Source: Pseudomonadota bacterium
GTDB taxonomy: Bacteria > Pseudomonadota > Alphaproteobacteria > Caulobacterales > Caulobacteraceae
Direction: 5' to 3'
Length of the DNA: 7,744 nucleotides
Assembly: GCA_023412655.1 (NCBI GenBank)
Contig: JAEYNH010000032.1
Coordinates: 1 to 7,744 of the forward strand
Part shown: piece after piece, positions 1 through 5,393 of the stretch
How positions within the stretch are numbered: the first letter of the stretch is position 1
Layout of the letters: each line of letters begins with the position of its first letter
Notes under the pieces: model-generated
Database searches by the model: none
Told to the model about the DNA's origin: nothing
The model's input: the letters and a program-made list of their open reading frames with translations, nothing else
Program-made: the position numbers and the translations under genes

Positions 1-2
1 GC

Positions 3-122
3 TACACCTTCACCACCGCCCAGGTGGGGGCCGACGTGGTGGTGACCATCAGCGGCGGCGGGGCCCAGGCCATCCTGGTGGGCGTCCAGCTCTCGGCCCT
101 GCCCGACGGCTGGATCAGCTAG
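3..122 (+). CDS. 3' end of a probable type I-secreted protein (partial)
   Basis: An open frame enters from the left edge and stops at TAG (120-122), giving 39 residues. The segment is rich in Gly, Val, Thr and Ala and ends in alternating hydrophobic beta-strand residues followed by the tail LPDGWIS. Ends of the type 'GVQL..L..GWI' are familiar to me from large calcium-binding or beta-strand-repeat proteins of Caulobacterales that leave the cell through type I secretion, where the uncleaved signal is at the C-terminus. No calcium-binding nonapeptide repeat falls within the visible part, so the family assignment is an inference from the tail alone. It converges on the transglutaminase gene with only 11 bases between the two stop codons. 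Confidence 0.55.
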   Translation, partial: YTFTTAQVGADVVVTISGGGAQAILVGVQLSALPDGWIS

Positions 123-133
123 GGGGCCGGCGG

Positions 134-934
134 CTAGGCGGCGGCCGTCCGGGCCCTCGCCTTCTTCACCTCGAAGCTCTGGCTGACCAGTTCGGCGGCG
201 CCGAACACGGTCATGAAGGCGATGTCGGCGGCGTCGCCCCCCGAGGCGATCCGCACCAGGCCCTCCACCGGCGCCTTGCGCGTCGGGTCGGCCAGCCGCC
301 AGCGCCCGCCCACGAACACCTCCACCACCGCATGCAGGTCCGCCGGCTGCAGCTTCCAGGCATAGGCGCTCACCGCCCGGGCGGGGATCTCGGCCGCCCG
401 GCACAGGCAGATGGCCAGGTGCGCGAAGTCCCGGCAGACGCCGGCCCGGTCCGTGAAGGTGTCCACCGCCGTGGTCGCCGAGTCGCTGACGCCGGGCGTG
501 TAGTCCACGTGGGCGCAGATCCAGTCGAGGATCGCCTCCACCTTGTCGCCGCCCTGCAGGTGGCCGAACTCCCGGTGCACGAACCGCTCGAAACGGTCAG
601 AGGGGCAGTAGCGGCTGGGGCGCAGGTACCGCAGCGCCTCGCCCGGCAGGTCGCGGATCGGCACGGCCGCCGCGCCCTTGATGGCGTGATGGTCCCGGGC
701 GGCGACCTCGACAGTCGCCCGATAATCGATCTTCAGCCGCCCATGGGCCTCGATCACCGCCCGCCGCTCGCCGGTCAGGCTGTCGTCCAGCCGGGCCACC
801 TCGCCGTTCGGCGACAGGGTCAGCACCTCGTCGTGCACCGTCTGGTCCGCGCCCCGGGCCGCCTCGATGAGCAGCAGGGTCTCGCAGGCCTTTGCGAAGT
901 CGTAGGTCAGCTGGGCGCGGACGTTGAGCCACAT
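134..934 (-). CDS. Transglutaminase-like cysteine protease family protein
   Basis: The 266-residue product has the two-part layout of bacterial transglutaminase-like proteins. An N-terminal beta-rich domain (about 1-105) ends in the conserved RYCPSD stretch (108-113), and a papain-fold transglutaminase core spans about 125-220. The catalytic triad is visible: Cys167 in GVCRDFAH, His201 in DLHAVVEV and Asp216 in LADPTR. No signal peptide is seen, so it is probably cytoplasmic. Family members are usually predicted peptidases or amidases; the substrate is unknown. The ATG lies 5 bases after the stop of the 84-residue upstream gene and has no strong ribosome binding site of its own, which suggests translational coupling. 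The start is also supported because the family's N-terminal beta strand begins immediately (LNVRAQLTYDF). Length is normal for the family. Confidence 0.85.
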   Translation of the reverse strand: MWLNVRAQLTYDFAKACETLLLIEAARGADQTVHDEVLTLSPNGEVARLDDSLTGERRAVIEAHGRLKIDYRATVEVAARDHHAIKGAAAVPIRDLPGEALRYLRPSRYCPSDRFERFVHREFGHLQGGDKVEAILDWICAHVDYTPGVSDSATTAVDTFTDRAGVCRDFAHLAICLCRAAEIPARAVSAYAWKLQPADLHAVVEVFVGGRWRLADPTRKAPVEGLVRIASGGDAADIAFMTVFGAAELVSQSFEVKKARARTAAA

Positions 935-939
935 GGGGC

Positions 940-1194
940 TCAGGCGGCCTGCGCCGCGGGATGAGCGGTGCGATCGTCGGGCGTGTCGCCCTCCGCACCT
1001 GCACCGCCGGCATCCGTGGTGAGCGTGGTGCGCTCGTCGCCCTGAACCGGCGCCTCATCCGCCGCGGGCCGGACGGCCGGCGCGGCCAGCAGGCCCACGT
1101 GCTTGACGCCGCGCCAGATGTCCCACGCGACGGCCCCCGGCAGGTTCAGTGCGCGCTTCATGGCGACGGCGTCGTCGAAGGCGGCCACGACCAT
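940..1194 (-). CDS. Small protein of unknown function, coupled to the transglutaminase gene
   Basis: I do not recognise this 84-residue protein. The first 36 residues look ordered, with an acidic/Ala helix, then a LNLPG turn, then WDIWRGVKHVGLL. The remaining ~48 residues are Ala/Pro/Asp/Thr-rich and probably disordered. There is no signal peptide, transmembrane segment or cysteine. I chose the ATG at 1194 because GGGGAG (1200-1205) sits 5 bases upstream. A longer in-frame start at 1329 would place the candidate EcfG promoter inside the gene and would lie just inside the terminator hairpin of the neighbouring gene. Codons end almost always in G or C, as in the neighbours, which supports real coding. 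The stop is 5 bases before the transglutaminase start, so the two form one transcription unit. Confidence 0.7.
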   Translation of the reverse strand: MVVAAFDDAVAMKRALNLPGAVAWDIWRGVKHVGLLAAPAVRPAADEAPVQGDERTTLTTDAGGAGAEGDTPDDRTAHPAAQAA

Positions 1195-1271
1195 GGGCTC
1201 TCCCCGACGGCCATCGGTTGAAATCGGAACGAACTGATACCTTGGCAAAGCCGCACCCCTCCGGCGTGCCA

Positions 1272-1296
1272 AACACCCGGCCAGGGCTAAGGTTCC
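1272..1296 (-). promoter_or_regulatory. Candidate EcfG/sigma-T general-stress promoter for the 84-aa gene and transglutaminase
   Basis: Read on the minus strand, GGAAC (1292-1296) is followed by 16 bases and TGTT (1272-1275). The alphaproteobacterial EcfG (Caulobacter SigT) consensus is GGAAC-N16/17-CGTT, so one -10 base differs. It would give a leader of roughly 70 bases before the ATG at 1194. Confidence 0.5.
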
Positions 1297-1334
1297 CGGC
1301 GCGCCCCTCAAGTCTCGGAAATGCCCCACGAAAA

Positions 1335-1364
1335 GCGGCCCCGGGGGTCGCGCCCCGGGGCCGC
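1335..1364 (-). terminator. Rho-independent terminator of the BON-domain gene
   Basis: A perfect 12-base-pair GC stem (1335-1346 with 1353-1364) closes a 6-base loop. On the minus strand it is followed at once by TTTT (1331-1334). It lies 21 bases after the BON gene stop. A smaller 6-bp hairpin (1369-1374 with 1379-1384) stands between the stop and this stem. The T-run is on one side only, so termination is expected for leftward transcripts, separating the BON gene from the 84-aa/transglutaminase unit. Confidence 0.8.
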
Positions 1365-1385
1365 CCGACCACCCGCTCGGGTGGG

Positions 1386-2258
1386 TCAGTTCGTGCGGTC
1401 GATGGTGCCGCCCGTCGAGGTGGTGCCGCTGGCCAGCGAGCTGCGGTCGCCGACGCCGGTCGAGCCCGTGCTGCCCGCCATGGCCGAGCCGTAGTTGGAC
1501 GGGTCGCCTGTCAGGCCGTGGTGCTGGATGCGCAGGCTGTTCTGCACATGCTTCACGCCCGACACCTGTTCCACCAGGTCCTCGGCGCGCCGCTTGTCCT
1601 CGCGACGGGCCACCGTCCCGGTGAGGGTGACTTCGCCCTTGTCGACGGCCACCTCGATCTCGGAGGCGTCCAGCCAGTCGTCGTCCGACAGCCGGTCGTT
1701 GATGTCATCGCGGATGCGCTCGTCCGAGCGGACATAGTTCTTGGGGCCCCGGCCGCGATGCTCGCCCCGCCCGAACAGGCTGGGGCCGTTGTCGCCGTCG
1801 GCCACCCGTCGGACCTGGTCGTTGGGATCGCCGAACGCGCGGTCCTCGCCATAGCCGCGGCCATAGTCGCGACCATAGGCAGACGAGCCGTAGCCGCGCC
1901 GGCCCTCGCCTCGGCCGCCGTAGTCGAAGCGGCTCTCGTCGCCGTAGCTCCCGGACCGGCTCCCGCCGCCGTAGCCATAGCCGTAGCCGCGGCCGCCGCC
2001 GCCGAACACCTCGCCGCCGTACGAGCCGCCGGGTTCGATGTAGGAGGGCGGACCGAAGCTGCGGCCGCCGGGGCCGTAGCCGCCGCCCGGGCCAGGGCCG
2101 GCGCCGCCCCGCTGGAAGCTGCGCTGCTCGCGGCCGCCTCCTTCGTCATGACGGTCCCGGTGACGGTCCCGATGGTGGTCACGCTCGTCCCAGCCGCCTC
2201 GACGTTCGGCCTCGTAGCCCGGTCGGTCCCTGCGGCCGTACCTGTTCCATTCGCTCAT
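1386..2258 (-). CDS. BON-domain protein with long Gly/Tyr/Arg-rich N-terminal region
   Basis: The product has 290 residues. Residues 1-50 are charged, with Arg/Asp/His clusters including two RDRH repeats (30-37). Residues 50-145 are a low-complexity Gly/Tyr/Arg/Ser region with about a dozen tyrosines in G-Y-G-like contexts. A single BON domain (about 177-245) follows, beginning RSDERIRDDINDRL and ending in GVKHVQNSLRI. The tail is Ser/Thr/Gly-rich. BON domains occur in OsmY-type stress proteins and are thought to bind phospholipid or other surfaces. OsmY is periplasmic, but no signal peptide is present here, so a cytoplasmic location is likely. The ATG at 2258 is fixed by AAGGAG (2265-2270) 6 bases upstream; the extension to 2312 lacks such a site. 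A strong terminator follows. An EcfG-type promoter candidate upstream suggests stress control. Confidence 0.85.
   Translation of the reverse strand: MSEWNRYGRRDRPGYEAERRGGWDERDHHRDRHRDRHDEGGGREQRSFQRGGAGPGPGGGYGPGGRSFGPPSYIEPGGSYGGEVFGGGGRGYGYGYGGGSRSGSYGDESRFDYGGRGEGRRGYGSSAYGRDYGRGYGEDRAFGDPNDQVRRVADGDNGPSLFGRGEHRGRGPKNYVRSDERIRDDINDRLSDDDWLDASEIEVAVDKGEVTLTGTVARREDKRRAEDLVEQVSGVKHVQNSLRIQHHGLTGDPSNYGSAMAGSTGSTGVGDRSSLASGTTSTGGTIDRTN
2149..2172. repeat. Two-copy 12-base tandem repeat inside the BON gene
   Basis: TGACGGTCCCGG (2149-2160) is followed directly by TGACGGTCCCGA (2161-2172), differing only in the last base. In the gene it encodes the doubled RDRH motif at residues 30-37. It is an in-frame duplication of four codons. 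Confidence 0.8.
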
Positions 2259-2316
2259 GGCGCGCTCCTTGCCGTTGTTGGGGAAGGCTCCGGCGTAGCG
2301 AAGCCTGTGCACGCCG

Positions 2317-2342
2317 AACCCCGCGACCGCCCGGTTCGTTCC
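2317..2342 (-). promoter_or_regulatory. Candidate EcfG/sigma-T promoter for the BON-domain gene
   Basis: On the minus strand GGAAC (2338-2342) is followed by 17 bases and GGTT (2317-2320), close to the EcfG form GGAAC-N16/17-CGTT. The -35 begins 2 bases after the stop codon of the upstream DJ-1 gene, and the leader would be about 50 bases. The position and the BON/OsmY-type product both suit a general stress promoter. Confidence 0.45.
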
Positions 2343-2344
2343 GC

Positions 2345-3469
2345 CTAGCGCGCCAGCCGCGCCGTCGGGGGCCCGCCGAGCCCCAGCGGATGTTCGAACT
2401 GTAGGGCCACGAACCTGGCCGTGGGCTGGCCATAGGCGCGGCCGATGGCGGCGAAGGTGCGCGCCATCACGTCCGGGCCCGGCAGGGCGACGACCCGGTC
2501 GAACCGGGACGGCAGGCTGCGGCTGCGGTGGACCATCAGGCCGCGGCGGGAGCGGGTCACCGGCGCACCGGTCGCCCAGGCGCTCGAGCGGAAAGTCCGC
2601 GACCAGCCGTCCAGCGCTGTCCCCAAGGCCAGCTCGTCGAAGCCGGGCTGCAGCGGGATCTCCACCGCCTCATGACCCCAGATCGCCATCCGGTTCGCCA
2701 CCGTCACCGCCATGCGGGCCGGCGTCAGGCGGTAGTCCTCGCCGTTGTGCCGGGGGTCGGGCAGCGGCAACGACAGCCGCCGGGCCGTCGCCCGCATGGT
2801 CTCCTCGCCCGCCAGCCGCCGCAGCAGGTCCAGGGTGGCAGGCTCGCCGGCGCTGATGCCCGCGGTGGTGGTCACCGGCCCGTCCGTGACCCAGCGCACG
2901 TCGCGCCGCCAGGCCACCTTGGGGTGCTGGCGCGACATCCGCCCCTGGCTGAACCAGTGGACCGTGGCCTGGCGCCCGTCGAGCACGCCGGCCTTGGCCA
3001 GCACGCGGGCGCCGTTGCAGATCGACATGAGGTGGACACCGCGTTTCAGCTGCGCCCGCAGCCAGGCGGCGCGGACCGGGTCGTCCTCGTCCGCCATGGC
3101 CGGCACGATCACCACGTCGGGACGCTTGCTCTGCAGGTCGGCCAGCGTCGCCTGGGGCGAAAGCCAGGCGTGGCCCGGCGTCAGCCGCACCGGTTGCCGG
3201 GTCGGGGCGGCGACCTTCACCTCCACCGCCCCGCTCTCCGCGAGGATGGCGTAGGGCGCCAGGATGTCGGTGGCCACCGTTCCGTCCGGCTCGGCGAGGA
3301 TCACGACCAGCGGTTTGGCCGCGGCGGGGCTCGCAAAGGCTGCGGCCAGGGCAAGGCCCAGGGTCAGGCCCAGGGTCAGGCCCAGGGTCAGGCCCAGGTT
3401 CAGGCCCAGGGTCAGGCCCAGGTTCAGGCCCGTCAGGATGCGGCGGATCAGGGTGGAGGTCGCACGCAT
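2345..3469 (-). CDS. Exported or membrane-anchored DJ-1/PfpI family protein
   Basis: The product has 374 residues. An N-terminal export signal (RR at 9-10, a very long hydrophobic stretch about 11-46, and PAAA before Lys52) precedes a DJ-1/PfpI-fold domain (about 53-225). The nucleophile-elbow cysteine is Cys151 in SICNGARVLAKAGVLDG, followed by ATVHW, as in the amidotransferase-like half of GlxA-type regulators. No AraC-type helix-turn-helix is visible; the C-terminal ~150 residues are a basic extension of unknown role. Export argues against a transcription factor, and the reaction is unknown. The start at 3469 is preferred because the signal peptide begins there, although no good ribosome binding site precedes it. 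A start at 3523 would add 18 residues. The hydrophobic core is encoded by a 12-base tandem repeat. It is divergent from the AOX gene. Confidence 0.8.
   Translation of the reverse strand: MRATSTLIRRILTGLNLGLTLGLNLGLTLGLTLGLTLGLALAAAFASPAAAKPLVVILAEPDGTVATDILAPYAILAESGAVEVKVAAPTRQPVRLTPGHAWLSPQATLADLQSKRPDVVIVPAMADEDDPVRAAWLRAQLKRGVHLMSICNGARVLAKAGVLDGRQATVHWFSQGRMSRQHPKVAWRRDVRWVTDGPVTTTAGISAGEPATLDLLRRLAGEETMRATARRLSLPLPDPRHNGEDYRLTPARMAVTVANRMAIWGHEAVEIPLQPGFDELALGTALDGWSRTFRSSAWATGAPVTRSRRGLMVHRSRSLPSRFDRVVALPGPDVMARTFAAIGRAYGQPTARFVALQFEHPLGLGGPPTARLAR
3347..3430. repeat. 12-base in-frame tandem repeat encoding the signal-sequence core
   Basis: Six adjoining units of CAGG(G/T)TCAGGCC fill 3359-3430, and a degenerate seventh (CAGGGCAAGGCC) sits at 3347-3358. 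From 3359 upward the fifth base reads G, G, G, T, G, T. On the coding strand each unit is four codons, Gly-Leu-(Asn/Thr)-Leu, read in the order N, T, N, T, T, T. This makes about residues 14-41 of the DJ-1 protein. Because 12 is a multiple of three, gain or loss of units changes length but not frame. Confidence 0.95.
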
Positions 3470-3500
3470 GGACTGATGCTGCGCCCGCAGGCGCGTGGCT

Positions 3501-3515
3501 GAAATGACGGATTTC
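3501..3515. promoter_or_regulatory. 15-base palindrome between the DJ-1 and AOX genes, possible operator
   Basis: GAAAT (3501-3505), five bases, then ATTTC (3511-3515) form a perfect inverted repeat in an otherwise GC-rich region. It lies 32 bases upstream of the DJ-1 start and about 133 bases upstream of AOX. It could be a dimeric regulator site, but no known consensus is matched with certainty. Confidence 0.25.
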
Positions 3516-3567
3516 CCGCCCATCCTGCCATCGGCCGCTTGCACCCTCCGGGCCAGTACGTAGGGAG

Positions 3568-3601
3568 ACGCCCCGAATATCGCCGTGTCCGGGCGGGGCG
3601 T
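3568..3601. promoter_or_regulatory. 8-bp inverted repeat upstream of the AOX gene
   Basis: ACGCCCCG (3568-3575) and CGGGGCGT (3594-3601) are perfect inverse complements separated by 18 bases. The second arm ends 47 bases before the AOX start codon. It could be a two-half-site operator or a leader hairpin. GC-rich inverted repeats do arise by chance in this genome, so confidence is low. Confidence 0.3.
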
Positions 3602-3634
3602 ATCCATTGGGGCGAAGGACGAGACAGCACTCCC

Positions 3635-3640
3635 AAGGAG
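3635..3640 (+). promoter_or_regulatory. Ribosome binding site of the AOX gene
   Basis: AAGGAG lies 8 bases before ATG 3649. It selects this start over the in-frame ATG at 3607 and yields a protein beginning MNAPANLRPG. Confidence 0.8.
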
Positions 3641-3648
3641 CCGCACCG

Positions 3649-4383
3649 ATGAACGCCCCCGCGAACCTGCGCCCCGGCCAGGCGCCCGCCGACGCCCTGG
3701 CGGGCGTCGACTTCGAGGTCCACCACGCCCCCAAGGGCCCCTCGGACCGCGTCGCCTACGGCTTCGTGAAGGCTCTGCGCTTCTTCGCCGACACCTTCTT
3801 CGCCAGGCGCTACGGCCACCGGGCGGTGGTGCTCGAGACCGTCGCCGCCGTGCCGGGCATGGTCGGCGCCACCCTCAACCACCTCAAGTGCCTGCGCCGC
3901 ATGGAAGACGACCGCGGCTGGATCAAGACGCTGATGGACGAGGCCGAGAACGAGCGCATGCACCTCATGACCTTCATCGAGGTCTGCAAGCCCACCCTCT
4001 TCGAGCGCTTCATCGTCGTGGCCGTGCAGTGGGTCTTCTACCTGTTCTTCTTCGGCCTCTATCTCGTCAGCCCGAAGACCGCCCATCGCGTGGTCGGCTA
4101 CTTCGAGGAGGAGGCGGTGATCAGCTACACCCACTACCTCGCCGAGATCGACGAGGGCCGCAGCGCGAACGTCCCGGCCCCGGCCATCGCCCTCGCCTAC
4201 TGGAACCTGCCCGCCGACGCCCGCCTGCGCGACGTGGTCGAGGTGGTCCGCGCGGACGAGGCCCACCACCGGGACGTCAACCACGGCTTCGCGAACGAGC
4301 TGGCCGGCGGCCCCGAGGCCCGCCCCGTCCCGGCCGCCTGGCCGCACGAGGAACTGGTCCCGCAGTGGAAACAGGCCGCCTGA
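3649..4383 (+). CDS. aox: Alternative oxidase (cyanide-insensitive ubiquinol oxidase)
   Basis: AOX is a diiron monotopic membrane protein that passes electrons from ubiquinol to oxygen, making water without pumping protons. The 244-residue product carries every signature block: LETVA (Glu63), NERMHLM (Glu102, His105), FEEEAVISY (a glutamate in 153-155) and RADEAHHRDVNH (Glu204, His207). These supply four glutamate and two histidine iron ligands. A hydrophobic stretch at 121-140 fits the membrane-binding helix. No N-terminal targeting sequence is present, and the regulatory N-terminal cysteine of plant AOX is absent (only Cys81 and Cys113). AAGGAG (3635-3640), 8 bases before the ATG, decides the start; an in-frame ATG at 3607 is not used. 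It is divergent from the DJ-1 gene, with nudC 62 bases downstream. Bacterial AOX genes are known but patchy, often explained by gene transfer or loss; codon use here matches the neighbours. Confidence 0.95.
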   Translation: MNAPANLRPGQAPADALAGVDFEVHHAPKGPSDRVAYGFVKALRFFADTFFARRYGHRAVVLETVAAVPGMVGATLNHLKCLRRMEDDRGWIKTLMDEAENERMHLMTFIEVCKPTLFERFIVVAVQWVFYLFFFGLYLVSPKTAHRVVGYFEEEAVISYTHYLAEIDEGRSANVPAPAIALAYWNLPADARLRDVVEVVRADEAHHRDVNHGFANELAGGPEARPVPAAWPHEELVPQWKQAA

Positions 4384-4390
4384 TCGGCGC

Positions 4391-4414
4391 TTGACGCAGG
4401 GTCACGGGCTATCC
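4391..4414 (+). promoter_or_regulatory. Candidate housekeeping promoter for nudC
   Basis: TTGACGC (4391-4397), 10 bases, then GCTATCC (4408-4414) resembles the Caulobacter sigma-73 form TTGACGS-N10/14-GCTANAWC: the -35 is perfect and the -10 is partial. It starts 8 bases after the AOX stop and would leave a short leader before ATG 4446, so nudC need not depend on AOX transcription. Confidence 0.5.
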
Positions 4415-4445
4415 GCGGTCGGGCCATGGGCGCTACAAGGCGTCC

Positions 4446-5375
4446 ATGGCCCTTTCCGCCTTCACCAACACCTTCGCCGGCAATCCCCTGAACCGCGCCA
4501 GCGAGCGCCGGCCGGACGAGGCCTGGATCGCCTCGCAGCTCGCCTCGCCGGAGTCCCTGGCCGTGGCCCTGTGGAACGGCCGCCCCCTGGTGGAGCCGGC
4601 TGACCAGCCGAACGGCCTGCAGATCGCCTACCTGCCGTCCCGGCTGGCCAGCGAGCTCTCCGGCGGGCCCGAGCGGCTGCTGTTCCTCGGCCTTTGGAAG
4701 GAGACGGCGGTGTTCGCCGTGGACCTGGAGGGCCAGGCCGATCCCACCGACGGGCCCCTGCAGGGCCTGGGCGCCTTCCAGGACCTGCGCCAGATCGCCA
4801 TGCGCCTGACGCCGGCCGAGGCGGCCATCTGCGCCACCGCCAAGTCGATGTTCGAATGGCGACGCCGCCATCGCCGCTGCGCCGTCTGCGGCGAGCCCAC
4901 CGACGCCCGGGAAGCCGGCTGGAAGCGCCAGTGCCCCGCCTGCGAGGCCGAGCATTTCCCGCGCACCGACCCGGTCGTGATCATGCTGCCCTACCACGGC
5001 GACCGCTGCATGCTCGGCCGCCAGGAGGCCTGGCCGGCGGGCATGTTCTCGGCCCTTGCCGGCTTCCTCGAGCCGGGCGAGAGCATCGAGGAGGCCTGCG
5101 CCCGCGAGCTCGAAGAGGAAGCCGGCCTGCGCGCCCTGCGCGTCCGCTACCACTCGTCCCAGCCCTGGCCCTACCCGTCCTCGCTGATGATCGGCCTGAT
5201 GGCCGAGGTGGAGGACGACGAAGGCTCCCCCGACCAGACCGAGCTTGCCGAGGTGCGCTGGTTCACCCGTGACGAGGCCCGCCAGGTGCTGGCCGGGACC
5301 CACGACAGCGTCACCGCCCCGCCGCCCCTGGCCATCGCCCACCAGCTGCTGAAGGCCTGGATCGAGGAGGGCTGA
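4446..5375 (+). CDS. nudC: NADH pyrophosphatase / NAD-RNA decapping Nudix hydrolase NudC
   Basis: NudC hydrolyses NADH to NMNH and AMP and, in E. coli, removes NAD caps from RNA. The 309-residue protein shows the full family layout. An N-terminal domain (about 1-135) is followed by a zinc ribbon with Cys145/Cys148 and Cys163/Cys166, then the Nudix fold. The Nudix box runs 206-228 and fits GX5EX7REUXEEXGU (GFLEPGE, then REL, EE, AGL). SQPWPYP (238-244), the array that distinguishes NADH-specific Nudix enzymes, follows. AAGG (4437-4440), 5 bases before the ATG, is a reasonable ribosome site. Length is within the upper normal range. It lies 62 bases after AOX on the same strand with its own candidate promoter, and converges on pheA with 18 bases between the stops and no clear terminator. 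Confidence 0.95.
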   Translation: MALSAFTNTFAGNPLNRASERRPDEAWIASQLASPESLAVALWNGRPLVEPADQPNGLQIAYLPSRLASELSGGPERLLFLGLWKETAVFAVDLEGQADPTDGPLQGLGAFQDLRQIAMRLTPAEAAICATAKSMFEWRRRHRRCAVCGEPTDAREAGWKRQCPACEAEHFPRTDPVVIMLPYHGDRCMLGRQEAWPAGMFSALAGFLEPGESIEEACARELEEEAGLRALRVRYHSSQPWPYPSSLMIGLMAEVEDDEGSPDQTELAEVRWFTRDEARQVLAGTHDSVTAPPPLAIAHQLLKAWIEEG

Positions 5376-5393
5376 CGCCCCTTCCGGACGCCG

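Noticed and set aside
1149..2348. 399-codon open frame on the + strand opposite the BON gene
   Set aside because: It is the Ala/Val-rich antisense shadow of the Gly/Tyr/Arg-rich coding strand, has no domain, and crosses the terminator and both candidate promoters.
3347..3430. The 12-base repeats as a CRISPR array or replication iterons
   Set aside because: There are no spacers between units, the units are only 12 bases and in frame, and they encode a signal-sequence core, so they are coding repeats.
2528..3502. 324-codon + strand frame with a Gln-Ala-Gln-Gly repeat
   Set aside because: It is antisense to the DJ-1 gene. The repeat is the reverse reading of the 12-base units, and no recognisable domain or ribosome site supports it.
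3539..3566. Possible AOX promoter beginning TTGCACC
   Set aside because: No acceptable -10 element lies at 10-17 bases' spacing, so I could not place a promoter for AOX.
4197..5342. 381-codon minus-strand frame opposite nudC
   Set aside because: Long antisense frames are expected at this GC content. The + strand frame has zinc ribbon, Nudix box and SQPWPYP motifs, which leaves no doubt.
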